Positions 9,077 to 18,106 of a stretch of DNA of 58,823 nucleotides are shown piece after piece. Under the pieces are notes generated by a model. That model was not told the DNA's origin and searched no databases. It saw nothing but the letters and a program-made list of their open reading frames with translations. A program made the position numbers and the translations under genes. This DNA is from Terriglobia bacterium (GTDB lineage: Bacteria; Acidobacteriota; Terriglobia; Terriglobales; Acidobacteriaceae): the NCBI GenBank assembly GCA_020073015.1, contig JAIQFZ010000041.1:1-58823 (forward strand). Reading direction: 5' to 3'. Positions within the stretch are counted from its first letter, which is position 1. Every line of letters begins with the position of its first letter.

Positions 9077-9164
9077 ACGCTAGTGCTTTTTCGGAGGCGC
9101 GCCCCGGTGTGCACTTGGGGTGGAACAGATGGTTGGGGGCGCGCGTTCGAAAAAGCACTAGCGT
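9077..9164. repeat. Long near-perfect inverted repeat between convergent genes
   Basis: The arm ACGCTAGTGCTTTTTCG (9077-9093) is matched exactly by its reverse complement at 9148-9164. After a three-base mismatch the pairing resumes with GCGCGCCCC (9097-9105) against GGGGCGCGC (9136-9144), leaving a 30-base loop. A total of 26 base pairs in 88 bases is far more than a normal terminator needs. It lies between the converging ends of the protease and MOSC genes, so it may stop transcription from both sides or be a MITE-like insertion. The rest of 8943-9292 shows no credible gene. Confidence 0.85.
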
Positions 9165-9292
9165 GATCGAGTGTCTATTGGAAGTGGCCGATCGCGCTCT
9201 CTACCAGATGATGCATATCGGCGGTGGAGCCGTGACAGGGCCCATCAGGTTTAACGCCGGCTTGGGCAGCCCTCCGGGACATTGTGTTTCAA

Positions 9293-10051
9293 TCACCCAC
9301 GGCCCTTTTTCTCGGTCGCCGCACGGAGGAGTATGGTCTGTCCGACCGCCAGTCGGCCGATGCGTGTGACCGCGCCGTAGATTCCCGCGTTGTTCTGGTT
9401 CGCTCGAACGACCGCCTTCATCACTTCTGGCGCCGGACTCGCTGAGTCGGGATCAAGGTTCACCATCGAGCAGCGTTTGTCGCGCATGGTGACGGCGATG
9501 GCGGGGGCGTCGTCCCCCTCGCCGAATGGGAGCACGCCGCCCACCCACTCGTCCTCCTGGAAGGGACCCGATCGCAGTAAACGAATCACAATATTCGGGC
9601 GAAATCGTCGCACGTCCAGGCTCCGACCCGCGAGTCGTCCGATCTCGCGCACGGTATCGAGAGCGATCACAGAGATGCTCGCTTCATCGAAGATGCCATG
9701 CCTCAGCTGCATCATCTCCACGGGCGCCCCGTACCGGCGTCCGATCTCCGTGGCCAATGCCTCCCCGAAGACAGGCAGCTCTTCGCCATCCGGCGTGCGC
9801 ACATGGGTGGGAAGGTGAAGGTCTCCCTGGGCACCGTCTTCACGACGCTGCGGAGCAAACCGTACCAGGTCGGGAAGCTTGCTTGCGGTCAGCCACGGCA
9901 TCCCGCTGCGGTCATCCATCCGCCGGAATGCCAGGCGCCGGTCACCCTCGACGCCGTACCAGCCCAGCTCGGCGGCCTCGAGTCGTTCGCCGCCCATGGA
10001 CTTCACGGGATACCGGAAGAGCGCCTCCACATGTCCGATTTCTATGAGCAT
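9293..10051 (-). CDS. MOSC-domain protein (YcbX/mARC type without ferredoxin tail)
   Basis: A 252-residue molybdenum-cofactor sulfurase C-terminal-like protein. The N-terminal beta barrel has the usual YPVKSMGGERL segment and GVEGDRRLAF. The MOSC domain contains FRPNIVI, a GGVLPFGEGDD loop and the conserved cysteine in MRDKRCSMVNLDPDS, which in mARC/YcbX relatives binds molybdenum. Such enzymes reduce N-hydroxylated compounds with electrons from a separate redox partner; the 2Fe-2S tail seen in E. coli YcbX is absent. I chose the ATG at 10051 (MLIEIGHVEALF); a TTG at 10072 is possible. The flavoreductase at 2320 is a conceivable but distant partner. Confidence 0.88.
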   Translation of the reverse strand: MLIEIGHVEALFRYPVKSMGGERLEAAELGWYGVEGDRRLAFRRMDDRSGMPWLTASKLPDLVRFAPQRREDGAQGDLHLPTHVRTPDGEELPVFGEALATEIGRRYGAPVEMMQLRHGIFDEASISVIALDTVREIGRLAGRSLDVRRFRPNIVIRLLRSGPFQEDEWVGGVLPFGEGDDAPAIAVTMRDKRCSMVNLDPDSASPAPEVMKAVVRANQNNAGIYGAVTRIGRLAVGQTILLRAATEKKGRG

Positions 10052-10471
10052 GCTCGATCCGATTCCGCCCAACAGATGGAGTTGTTTCCGTAGGCGCAGC
10101 GACGAGGATGTGAGTGCATGTGGGAAGCTGGTGCGGCTACGGAAATAGCCTGTTGGACTAAGCCGCGGAATTCACCGCGCATGGAGATTATAGGCCTGGC
10201 CCGTTCTTAACGGGTGGTCACCAATACGGCAGGAGTCCGCGGCCTCCATCACGAGATTAGTACTGAGAAGGCGGCTTCGAGGACATCGCCATCGGCCTCC
10301 CCCAAGCCCGTTTTGCCGCTTCATCGACGACCATGAAGACCAAGGAGCCTACTCCCAGGGTACAAGCTGTGCCAGCAACAATGCAGCCAAACGTCGGCCG
10401 GGCTGGATGCGATAAGCATGCTGCAGAGTAGCGGTTGGTAGCGACAGAGTCATTGACCAACGATTCTCGAA
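10052..10471. other. Intergenic stretch with no supported gene
   Basis: About 420 bases. A 67-codon minus-strand frame (10257-10460) includes a hydrophobic run (CTLGVGSLVFMVVDEAAKRA) that could be a relic of a small membrane protein, but it has no recognisable family or ribosome-binding site. I see no RNA gene or terminator. Confidence 0.35.
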
Positions 10472-12340
10472 CTACATTTCATTTTCCGGCAAGCCAACGC
10501 TGTGGACCAGTTCGACAAAACGCGGCTCTGCGCGAAGATTTCCGAACGCCCGGCTCAAGTTCAGCAGAATTAGAGAGGGAGAACGTTGTTGATTCGCTTT
10601 GTCCAACCAATCCAAGGCTTGATTCTTGTCCCCTACGGCGCCGTAGATCAACGCTAAATTAAAAGGAGAGACGTAGCGTTGTTTCGAGAGCTGTTTCAAA
10701 TCATCAAGCAGCTTGAGCGCCTGTTTCTTATTTCCCATTTGTGCGTGAGCTAGGGCCAACTCCGCAGTTGCCCTTGGGCTGCCGCCAGAGAGAGCGACTG
10801 CCCTCTCAAGTTCTGGAATCGCTTCCTGATTCATTCCTTTCAGAATGAAAATCTGACCGAGCCGATAATGAGCAAGAGCGAAATTTGGATCCATATCCAA
10901 TGTCTTGCGGCACTGTTCGATTCCCAAGTCATAGTGGTGAGCAACACCGAGAATAAATCCCAGGTTGGCGTTAATCACGAGAGACAAAGGGTCGAGGTCT
11001 CTTGCGCGATGGGCCTCGGCCACAGCTTCGTCGGGCCGCTGCATCCACAACAAGCTTTGGGCATACCAGATGTGGGCATTGGCGTAGTTGGGATTCAGTT
11101 CCAGAGCGCGTTTGTATTCGGCCTCGGAGACCGCCCAATCCCTGTCGTACAGGAATTTGAAGGTAGCAAGTGAGGCGTGTGCTTCGGCGAGGGTGTCATC
11201 GAGTTCCAGCGCCCGAGTCGCCGCGGCCTCGGCTCTGGGGAAAGCTTCGGTGGGAGGTACGGATTCCTGCAAAGCCTCCGCCAACGCAGGCGACGCGTAG
11301 GAGTCAGCCAATCCAGCGTAGGCGAGAGCGTAGGTGGGCTCTTTCTCGATGGCCAGCTGAAAGTATTCGATTGCCTTCTTGGTGGTAGCTTCGGTGCGCT
11401 TGCTCCAGAAATAGCGGCCCTTAAGGCACGCCTCGTAGGCCTCCGGATTTACGCGCCGCGTGGAAGCCAGGCGAGTTTGCTCCTGTGGGGTAAGTTGAAC
11501 GCGGATTGCGCGAGAGATCTCATTCGCCAGCTCTCCCTGCAAGAGCACCACGTCTCCCAGCGGCCGGTCGTAACTTTCCGCCCACAAATGTTGTTCTGGA
11601 TTGGCGCGAACCACTTGAACGGTTACGCGCACCCGTTCCGAAGAATGCGTTACTGTGCCTTCGACGACTGCATCCACGTTTAGTTCTCGGGCGATGTCAC
11701 TCAGAGACTTGCGCGTTCCCTTGAACCGCATGATCGATGTTCGTGAGATCACGCGCAGGGAACTGAATTTCGCCAATTGCGTAATCAGGTCATCAGTCAT
11801 GCCGTCAGCGAAATATTCCTGCTCGGGATCGCCAGATAGGTTTTCCAGCGGGAGTACGGCCAGAGAGTGAACCGGCATCGCGGTAGAACGATTTGATCGG
11901 CTTAAGTAAAGATAGCTGCTACCCATCACCAGCAGTAGCACAACCGTTGGCAATCCGAACTTAAGCCACAGCCTTGAAGACCGGTTTGCTGGGGGGAAAG
12001 CTGTAGGATTTACAGCCTCTGCGGCGACGACCCTTCTCACATCAGCGGCGAAGCGGTAACCGCGCTTTGGAACTGTGACAATCCACGGCTGGCCCTCGTT
12101 CTCCCCTAGAGCGCGGCGCACGCGGGAAATGTTTTCCGCCAGGGCTGCATCCTCGACAAACGTTCCCGGCCAGAGTTTTTGTACGAACTCGTCCTTTTCG
12201 ACCAATTGCCCATGGCGCTCTACCAGGAGCACCAGTGTGTCGAACACCTTGGGGGTCAAGCCAACTGCTATCCCCTTGCGAAGAAGAGTCTTATTGGCCA
12301 CGTCAAGGTGGAACTCACCGAATTCGAAACCTGGATCCAT
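10472..12340 (-). CDS. Membrane-anchored winged-helix regulator with TolB-like and TPR domains
   Basis: A 622-residue protein. Residues 1-100 form an OmpR/CadC-type winged helix (LTPKVFDTLVLLVERHGQLV, then the recognition helix VEDAALAENISRVRRALGE). A single membrane helix near 125-147 follows, then a TolB-like domain (LAVLPLENLSGDPEQEYFAD to AVVEGTV) and TPRs from about 300 to the end. The arrangement puts the DNA-binding part in the cytoplasm and the repeats in the periplasm, as in CadC-like one-component sensors. This architecture is strongly expanded in Acidobacteriota. It is divergent from the cytochrome gene at 12517, which it might regulate; that is inference from position. Confidence 0.9.
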   Translation of the reverse strand: MDPGFEFGEFHLDVANKTLLRKGIAVGLTPKVFDTLVLLVERHGQLVEKDEFVQKLWPGTFVEDAALAENISRVRRALGENEGQPWIVTVPKRGYRFAADVRRVVAAEAVNPTAFPPANRSSRLWLKFGLPTVVLLLVMGSSYLYLSRSNRSTAMPVHSLAVLPLENLSGDPEQEYFADGMTDDLITQLAKFSSLRVISRTSIMRFKGTRKSLSDIARELNVDAVVEGTVTHSSERVRVTVQVVRANPEQHLWAESYDRPLGDVVLLQGELANEISRAIRVQLTPQEQTRLASTRRVNPEAYEACLKGRYFWSKRTEATTKKAIEYFQLAIEKEPTYALAYAGLADSYASPALAEALQESVPPTEAFPRAEAAATRALELDDTLAEAHASLATFKFLYDRDWAVSEAEYKRALELNPNYANAHIWYAQSLLWMQRPDEAVAEAHRARDLDPLSLVINANLGFILGVAHHYDLGIEQCRKTLDMDPNFALAHYRLGQIFILKGMNQEAIPELERAVALSGGSPRATAELALAHAQMGNKKQALKLLDDLKQLSKQRYVSPFNLALIYGAVGDKNQALDWLDKANQQRSPSLILLNLSRAFGNLRAEPRFVELVHSVGLPENEM

Positions 12341-12516
12341 GATGGTTCGCTGGCCGCGGTGGGGAATTGTCAGGATTCTACCAGCAAAATTCCAGGATTT
12401 GGTTAAGACTTCCCGCCCGCGATCCGGCTACTTTCAGCCAGCCAGCAGAACCCAAGGCAGAAAAGCGCATATGAAGTACCCAGCGACAGCCAAAACACTC
12501 GCTCTCAGGAGGAGTT

Positions 12517-13887
12517 ATGACGCATTTCCCGTTCGTTCGATCTAGATCCATCTTTCGCAATTTGCTAGTGCTGGCAATCACGGCCAGCCCACTAACCGTA
12601 ACGTCACAAACTCAGCAGGATGGACGGTCAGCCTATCACGGAGAAGACGATGCAGTCGCGCGGGGACGGATCGCCTTCTTCCAACGCGACCTCCGAAAGC
12701 TTGGAGGCAACGGGCGCTCGTGTGCCGATTGCCACATGCCGACTCAGGAGTTCCAACTTTCACCAGCAGCTGCCAAGGCCCGATTTGACCTCTTACAGTG
12801 GATACGACGGTTCTTTCCCAAGGCCGACGATCCACTCTTCCGTCCGGTGGACGCGGATGATTTCCGCACGAACGGGGAACAAGCAAAGGACTTCTCAAAC
12901 CTCATCGAAAACGGTCTGATTCGCGTAACCATGCCGTTGCCGCCAAATGTGAAGTTAATTGATCCGGCAACTGGTCAGCCATCCGGTGAAACGTCGGTTG
13001 ATCTGTGGCGCGCGGTCATGCCCGTCCGCAACGTCGCCATCACTGGGCCGGACAACGTCCTGCCAATCTGGCCGCCGGCAGCACGAGTCCCAGTCGGAGG
13101 GCTGGATCCGAACGGTCCCAACCGGCAGGGCGGATACCAGCACGACGCGCGCTTCGCTACATTGCAGGAGCAAGCCCGCGGCGCTCTTTTCGCTCACGCG
13201 CAGGTAAAGACGGAACCGCCAGTCCAGATGCTGGATGATTTGACCGCATTCCAGCAGACCCTGTTTTCTTCCCACGGTGTCAGGAACCTGGCGGATGTGA
13301 TCCTTTCCGGCTCAAACATCTTCCCCGACCCCGACGGCGAACTGAACGAACTCGAACAGCACGGCAAGCAGGTCTTCATCCGCGCCTGCGCCCAATGCCA
13401 CGGCGGTCCGTTGCACCCGAGCACGTCTACGCCCGATGCCACCCTCGTGCGGCCCATTGTGCGTTATCACAATATCCAAAGTGCCTGTCCGCGTCCCGTC
13501 ACGGTGGATGGCTTCACCCCGTGTCCAGACCGGCTCGCTCGCAACGCACGCACTTACCAGATCACTCTCGCCAACGGCGCCACCCAAACCTTCACCACCG
13601 ACGATCCTGGACGATTGCTGCTCACCGGCCAGATCGCAGACCTAGGTGTGTTGGACAGCACCAATCTGTATGGAATCCGCAAGACCGCACCGTACTTCCA
13701 CAACAACTCCGCGGCCACGCTGGAGGAAGTGGTTGACCACTACGTCGCTTTATTCAAACGCGCGGCCCGGCTGAATCCACCGCCCAACCTGCCTCCGATC
13801 ATCTCGTCAAACGGCGTAGACCTTGATCGCGGATTCATAAACGGCGACGAGCGTGAGGCGTTGCTGGCATATCTGCGAAAGCTGTAG
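12517..13887 (+). CDS. Exported di-haem cytochrome c, peroxidase-like
   Basis: A 456-residue periplasmic protein with an N-terminal signal (about 1-30). It has two haem c attachment motifs: CADCH at 69-73 and CAQCH at 291-295. The spacing and the late YGIRKTAPYFHNNSAATLEE segment, which supplies the usual His/Tyr region, place it near the MauG/di-haem cytochrome c peroxidase superfamily, which reduces hydrogen peroxide or modifies partner proteins. It lacks some sequence features of classical CcpA, so peroxidase activity is not assured. The start follows GGAGGAG. It is divergent from the winged-helix TPR regulator. Confidence 0.85.
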   Translation: MTHFPFVRSRSIFRNLLVLAITASPLTVTSQTQQDGRSAYHGEDDAVARGRIAFFQRDLRKLGGNGRSCADCHMPTQEFQLSPAAAKARFDLLQWIRRFFPKADDPLFRPVDADDFRTNGEQAKDFSNLIENGLIRVTMPLPPNVKLIDPATGQPSGETSVDLWRAVMPVRNVAITGPDNVLPIWPPAARVPVGGLDPNGPNRQGGYQHDARFATLQEQARGALFAHAQVKTEPPVQMLDDLTAFQQTLFSSHGVRNLADVILSGSNIFPDPDGELNELEQHGKQVFIRACAQCHGGPLHPSTSTPDATLVRPIVRYHNIQSACPRPVTVDGFTPCPDRLARNARTYQITLANGATQTFTTDDPGRLLLTGQIADLGVLDSTNLYGIRKTAPYFHNNSAATLEEVVDHYVALFKRAARLNPPPNLPPIISSNGVDLDRGFINGDEREALLAYLRKL

Positions 13888-14180
13888 CAACTCGGAGACT
13901 CCCATCCTGGTCGCAATAATGAGCGACTGGGGTGGGGTACTCCTAAGTGGCCGAGCACCTCAAAGCGGCGGATCGGCTTCCGGCGAACTCTGCCCAGCAC
14001 GGTGCCTCGAATGGTCGCCGGGTCGCTGAACCAGCGCTGTGTGTCCTTCTGCCGCGCGAAAGGCTTGGCTCGCCGTTGACGGGTTTCTACGACGTTCCTC
14101 AACCGTGACGGGAACGTTTTATGGCCGAATGGGAATCTGTCCCACGAATGCTAAGCGTACACTGCTTGGTGAGGTAACCT
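13888..14180. other. Intergenic stretch, possible coding remnant
   Basis: On the minus strand a stretch around 13950-14070 reads KDTQRWFSDPATIRGTVLG, which looks protein-like, but the frame has no family I know and runs into the 3' end of the cytochrome gene. Apart from the promoter region for the cupin gene, nothing else is supported. Confidence 0.3.
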
Positions 14181-14795
14181 GTGAAAACAAGAGCAGCCCG
14201 GCACGTGGTTATAGTGGTGGTGGGAATGGTGTTCGCGCTCTGCAGCGCTTTCTCTCAATTGAATCAATCCAGCGCAGTTCCAAGTTCAGAGACTAATATT
14301 AAGCCGCTTCTGTTGGAAAGGAACGAAGGCGAGCTGCGGACTCGCCGCATTCACACAGACGCCAGTACCCCCGCCTCCTCTCAGTTCATGCTGAAGGTCA
14401 GCCCGAAAAACAACGGCTCTGAGCATCTAGTAGCGGGCACGGAGGTGCTTCCCCCAGGGGCAACCCTACCGAAGCACAGGCACTTGGTCCAGGATGAAAT
14501 CGTGCTGATCCACAGCGGAACGGCGCACGTTTGGCTCGGAGACCAGGAGCGTGATCTCCATGCCGGTGGACTTGTGTTTATTCCAGCCAATACATGGATA
14601 AGCGCGAAGAACATTGGTACCGAACCGATTAGCCTGACTTTCGTTTTCTCAGCGCCCGGATTCGAGGATACGATGCGATGCAATTCCGTGCTAGCCGGTG
14701 AAAGGCCCACTCCGATCACCCCAGAGCAGCAAAAAGACTGCGCCCACCTGGGACATGCCGAAAGCGCGAGCAGGCCAGAAGAGGCCAAGAAATAA
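14181..14795 (+). CDS. Secreted cupin-domain protein
   Basis: A 204-residue protein with a signal peptide (about 1-26) and one conserved cupin barrel at roughly 85-165. Cupin motif 1 is present as LPKHRHLVQDEIVLIHSGTA with metal-ligand candidates H-R-H and E, and motif 2 as LHAGGLVFIPANTWISAKN, where the usual final histidine is missing. It may bind a metal and a small ligand in the periplasm; no reaction can be named. The start is GTG behind GTGAGG. It precedes the MBL hydrolase by 141 bp on the same strand, so the two could be co-expressed. Confidence 0.82.
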   Translation: MKTRAARHVVIVVVGMVFALCSAFSQLNQSSAVPSSETNIKPLLLERNEGELRTRRIHTDASTPASSQFMLKVSPKNNGSEHLVAGTEVLPPGATLPKHRHLVQDEIVLIHSGTAHVWLGDQERDLHAGGLVFIPANTWISAKNIGTEPISLTFVFSAPGFEDTMRCNSVLAGERPTPITPEQQKDCAHLGHAESASRPEEAKK

Positions 14796-14936
14796 AACAG
14801 GCAAGCGTCGTTATCCGTGGTGAGTGGCCCGCGCACAACGCGCGTCTAGAGAGCATGTCTTTCTGAATTTGATGACAATGGATCACGCACTAAACAGGTC
14901 TGTTGCAAGCGCCCGTTTCAAACGGGGGATAACCCC

Positions 14937-15920
14937 ATGAGTACAAGACGGCAAAAACACTGTGCGATGGGATTAACGGTTTTGTTTCTCTTCGCCTGGT
15001 ATGGTTTCGCGCAGGTGCCAAGCAAAGAACCATCCAAGACGCAAATCATTCTCCTTGGTACGGGAACCCCCGCGCCAGATCCGGAGCGTTCCGGACCGTC
15101 TACCGCCATCGTCGTCAACGGTACTCCATATCTCGTCGACTTTGGCACCGGGGTCGTCAGGCAGGCTGCGGCTGCGCGCAAGAAAGGCGTCCGAGGGCTG
15201 GAACCAGTAAACCTCAAGATCGCCTTTCTCACCCACATCCATTCCGATCACACGCTCGGCTTCCCGGACCTGATTCTGACGCCTTGGATTGTGGGAAGGA
15301 AGCAACCACTTGAGGTTTACGGCCCTCCAGGAACCAGGGACATGGCGAAGCATATCCTCAAGGCGTACGAGGCTGACATCAAGGTCAGGTCGGAGGTTAA
15401 GAGTAAGACTGGGGACAACGAACATTCCAACACTAACGGGTACGAAGTGAACGTGCATGAGATCCTGCCAGGCATCGTTTACAAGGACCAAAACGTGACG
15501 GTAACGGCGTTTGCCGTACATCATGGCAAGTGGGCTCATGCGTACGGTTACCGGTTCGAGACTCCAGACCGGACCATCGTGATTTCAGGGGACACCAGTC
15601 CAGACGCCGCCATTGTGGATAACTGCCACGGATGTGACGTGCTGATTCATGAAGCTTATACACAAGCTTCGTTCGACATGGTCTCTCCGAAATGGAAGCA
15701 ATACAGGTTGGCGTATCACACATCCTCGAAAGAGCTAGCCGAGATTGCCAGCAGAGCGAAGCCGGGGTTGCTGATCCTTTACCATCGAGCGAATCCGGGC
15801 TGCGATCAAGCACACACCGACGAGTGCCGCCAGGCAGGAAGTGAAGAGCCACTGCTACAAGAGGTTCGTCAAGGCTACAGCGGCAAGGTAGTAGCCGGGC
15901 ATGATCTTGACATTTACTGA
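14937..15920 (+). CDS. Exported metallo-beta-lactamase-fold hydrolase
   Basis: A 327-residue protein with an N-terminal signal (FLFAWYGFAQ) and an MBL fold of the ElaC/arylsulfatase-like kind. The metal motif THIHSDHTLG (H-x-H-x-D-H) lies near residue 100, a further histidine in VHHGKWAHAYGYRF near 199, the bridging aspartate in VISGDTSPD near 220 and a last histidine in LILYHRAN near 283. These are all the ligands needed for a binuclear zinc site. The exported location argues against tRNA processing; hydrolysis of a small phosphodiester, sulfate ester or lactone is more likely. Confidence 0.87.
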   Translation: MSTRRQKHCAMGLTVLFLFAWYGFAQVPSKEPSKTQIILLGTGTPAPDPERSGPSTAIVVNGTPYLVDFGTGVVRQAAAARKKGVRGLEPVNLKIAFLTHIHSDHTLGFPDLILTPWIVGRKQPLEVYGPPGTRDMAKHILKAYEADIKVRSEVKSKTGDNEHSNTNGYEVNVHEILPGIVYKDQNVTVTAFAVHHGKWAHAYGYRFETPDRTIVISGDTSPDAAIVDNCHGCDVLIHEAYTQASFDMVSPKWKQYRLAYHTSSKELAEIASRAKPGLLILYHRANPGCDQAHTDECRQAGSEEPLLQEVRQGYSGKVVAGHDLDIY

Positions 15921-16134
15921 TGACAAACGGAGTACACGATATTGCTCGGAATAGGACGCCTATAAACTTGAACTCCTATGATCACGCAGTCAGCGACAGG
16001 TACAAGTGACCTCCTTCGGGGTCGGCTTGGGAGAAGTGTAGCGTCGCTGAACATCGATCCGCTCGACCTTTTCAAAGCCCGCTTCCGGGTTGGGCAACCG
16101 GAAGTTATTCCTGTCCAGAAGTCGGCATCGGGGA

Positions 16135-16560
16135 AGTTACCTCACAGGCACCCAGATCTTTGGGGACATTGTTCCAAGCGTGTTCACGCCGGTCCTCGCG
16201 AAGCATTCGAAGTCGTTCTCTCTGATCGACTGCATCTCAGTAGGGGTTGATCGGATGCAACGGAACTTCGATCCCATGAGGAAACAGGTGGAAGCCGGGC
16301 AGAAAAGCGAACGGTCCGACGTCACAGCGAAGGTGGTCATCTATGAAGCCTTTGTCGAGGGCAGACTGAGGCTCCCAAGCACCTCGCCCGCAGCGTGCAT
16401 GACCTCTACTTCGAGCCGAAGTACGAGGAATTCCGGCCGCGAACGATCTGGAGTCTTTCGAATGCATTCACATCGGCGTTCAAGGAACTCGAGCCCATCC
16501 CGCAGTTTAAGGCGACCGCGAAACTGGGCGAGTTTCTGGAAACGCGGTTCTCAATGTCGT
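16135..16560 (+). pseudogene. Frameshifted DUF932 relic from a plasmid/integrative element
   Basis: The first part reads IFGDIVPSVFTPVLAKHSKS and VGVDRMQRNFDPMRKQVEAG up to VEGRL. The continuation APKHLARSVHDLYFEPKYEE, RPRTIWSLSNAFTSAFKEL and IPQFKATAKLGEFLETRF is in the next frame from 16371. Loss of one G in CTG-(G)AG at about 16368 explains the break: restored, it reads L-E-A-P-K. These phrases belong to the DUF932 family of plasmids, phages and ICEs. The 5' part before 16135 is not recognisable. The neighbouring plus-strand sequence to 16618 is non-coding debris. Confidence 0.75.
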
Positions 16561-16618
16561 TCTCGGGAAGGGGCGGTATCGGCCGGCCGCCTCTTTTTCG
16601 TGGAAGACAGGAGACCAT

Positions 16619-17212
16619 TCACCATGCACCGAGTACGGCATTTATGGTCGGAGAGATCAATGAGCGGAACACGTCATTGATTTCTTTTGGCGCCAGGCGG
16701 CTCCTACGGTCCAGCCACCACGTCAAAACTGACAGGAAAGCGGAGGTGAGGTAGTGTACGAAGAGTTCTACTGGAACTTCTGAATCCGCCTTTCTAAGTT
16801 TGTGAATTTCGGCCTTGCATTCTCGCCGAATCAGTTCTTGTAGTATCTCCTGCAGCCGCTGTCGGAACAAAGGCCACCCCTGTGTGTGCAACAGGGCGTA
16901 GTAGACGTTCCGGTATTCATGGGCGTGCTCAAACATTGCGCCACTAAAGCCGATGGCGACATCATGCCGCTTCGTGGACAATCGTTCTTCTTGTAGAGCA
17001 GCGTCCAGTGTGTTGCGAAGATCGTCAGTACCCGAGAGCAACAGTTCATCCTTGCCATCGAAGTGCGCATAGAACGTAGATCGCCCGACATCGGCCCGAT
17101 CGAGAATTTCCTGGACCGTGAGCGAGTCGTAATTCTTCTCCAGGATGAGCGACATGAGTGCGTTGTGCAGGGATCTGTGCGTGCGGCGGACACGTCGATT
17201 CTTGCTTTTCAT
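16619..17212 (-). CDS. TetR-family transcriptional repressor
   Basis: A 197-residue repressor. The N-terminal helix-turn-helix is clear (YDSLTVQEILDRADVGRSTF then YAHFDGKDELL, residues about 28-58). The C-terminal half is an all-helical ligand-binding and dimer domain with a hydrophobic pocket region (LFVHYLTSAFLSVLTWWLDR). The start at 17212 follows GGAGGAACTAC; an upstream extension to 17869 overlaps the methyltransferase gene and is not credible. The intergenic region to the divergent methyltransferase holds an 18-bp perfect palindrome, so the pair very probably forms a self-regulated unit. The inducer is unknown. Confidence 0.92.
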   Translation of the reverse strand: MKSKNRRVRRTHRSLHNALMSLILEKNYDSLTVQEILDRADVGRSTFYAHFDGKDELLLSGTDDLRNTLDAALQEERLSTKRHDVAIGFSGAMFEHAHEYRNVYYALLHTQGWPLFRQRLQEILQELIRRECKAEIHKLRKADSEVPVELFVHYLTSAFLSVLTWWLDRRSRLAPKEINDVFRSLISPTINAVLGAW

Positions 17213-17250
17213 GTAGTTCCTCCGCTTTTTGCCGGACAATCGGGGCCAAA

Positions 17251-17268
17251 CTGTTCGGTACCGAACAG
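17251..17268. promoter_or_regulatory. Palindromic operator between tetR and the methyltransferase gene
   Basis: CTGTTCGGTACCGAACAG is a perfect 18-bp palindrome 39 bp upstream of the tetR start and about 98 bp from the divergent methyltransferase start. The flanks also hold an inverted pair, CCGGACA (17232-17238) and TGTCCGG (about 17328-17334). Length and position are those of a TetR operator. Binding by the adjacent TetR is inferred. Confidence 0.75.
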
Positions 17269-17365
17269 CCAAACACCATCTGTCCTCGCGACCCTGCGAC
17301 CGGAGTCGTACTATCATAATCGAACATATGTCCGGTAAGGAATAGATGTTTACATTGGAGGATGC

Positions 17366-18058
17366 GTGATGATTAGTATGGCTGCAATGAGCAAAGCTCA
17401 GCGAAGTTATCTGCCGGCGGCAGGGCGTGATCTGTTTCTGCCCGTATACGACCTCACGGCGAAGGTTCTGGGTGCTGATCGGGCCCGGCAAGTGTTGCTT
17501 GATCAAATACATTTTCGAGGGGAAGAACATGTGCTCGATATCGGCTGTGGAACAGGCACATTTGCTGTTTTGCTGAAGCGCCGTCTTCCAGCCGCCCAAA
17601 TCATTGGCCTCGACCCGGATCCGAAGGCGCTCGCGCGGGCAAAGAGCAAAGCTGAACAGGCGGGAGTGTCGCTGCGCTTCGATCAAGGTTTCGCGGATGC
17701 TCTTGAATATCCGGCAGAGACTTTCGATACGGTCTTCTCCTCGTTCATGTTCCACCACCTCCACAGCAACAATAGGGAAAAGACCTTGCGCGAAGTTGTC
17801 CGTGTTCTCAAACCTGGCGGGACTTTTTACCTGTTGGATTTCGAAACGTCCGAATCTAGTTCGGGTCACGGTTTCTTCCGTCTATTTCATGCAAACGAAC
17901 GGATGCGGGACAACTCCGAAAGCCGCATCCTTGCGCTCATGGACGACGCCGGCTTCGCGGACCGCGAGAAGATGGGCACCCGGCCCGTTCTTTTCGGACT
18001 TGCTCGTGCCGCGTACTTTCGAGCAGTCGCACCGGCTGTCGGCAGAGGACAGGCGTAG
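17366..18058 (+). CDS. Class I SAM-dependent methyltransferase
   Basis: A 230-residue cytosolic enzyme of the UbiE/Methyltransf_11 type. The SAM loop is HVLDIGCGTGTF (near residue 55), the acidic residue binding the ribose is in IIGLDPDPKALARAK, and the post-motif segments FDTVFSSFMFHHLHSN and VLKPGGTFYLLDFETSE follow. The acceptor cannot be told from sequence. Regulation by the divergent TetR through the 18-bp palindrome suggests a response to a small hydrophobic compound, possibly by methylating it. A GGAGG stands upstream; the exact ATG among three near 17366-17384 is uncertain. Confidence 0.88.
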   Translation: MMISMAAMSKAQRSYLPAAGRDLFLPVYDLTAKVLGADRARQVLLDQIHFRGEEHVLDIGCGTGTFAVLLKRRLPAAQIIGLDPDPKALARAKSKAEQAGVSLRFDQGFADALEYPAETFDTVFSSFMFHHLHSNNREKTLREVVRVLKPGGTFYLLDFETSESSSGHGFFRLFHANERMRDNSESRILALMDDAGFADREKMGTRPVLFGLARAAYFRAVAPAVGRGQA

Positions 18059-18106
18059 GTACGGACGGAGGCTCGTGTCAGTGAGGGCGGCAACGATTGT
18101 CACAGA

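Noticed and set aside
8893-9369. 158-codon plus-strand frame across the long inverted repeat
   Set aside because: It overlaps two recognised genes and has no family resemblance.
10257-10460. 67-codon minus-strand frame with a hydrophobic run
   Set aside because: No ribosome-binding site and no recognisable homolog; kept only as a remark in the intergenic entry.
13740-14102. Minus-strand frame behind the cytochrome gene
   Set aside because: Partly antisense to the cytochrome gene; the protein-like piece KDTQRWFSDPATIRG could not be tied to a family.
16619-17869. 416-codon reading of the TetR gene
   Set aside because: The upstream 219 codons are the antisense of the methyltransferase gene and its promoter; the ATG at 17212 has a good ribosome-binding site.
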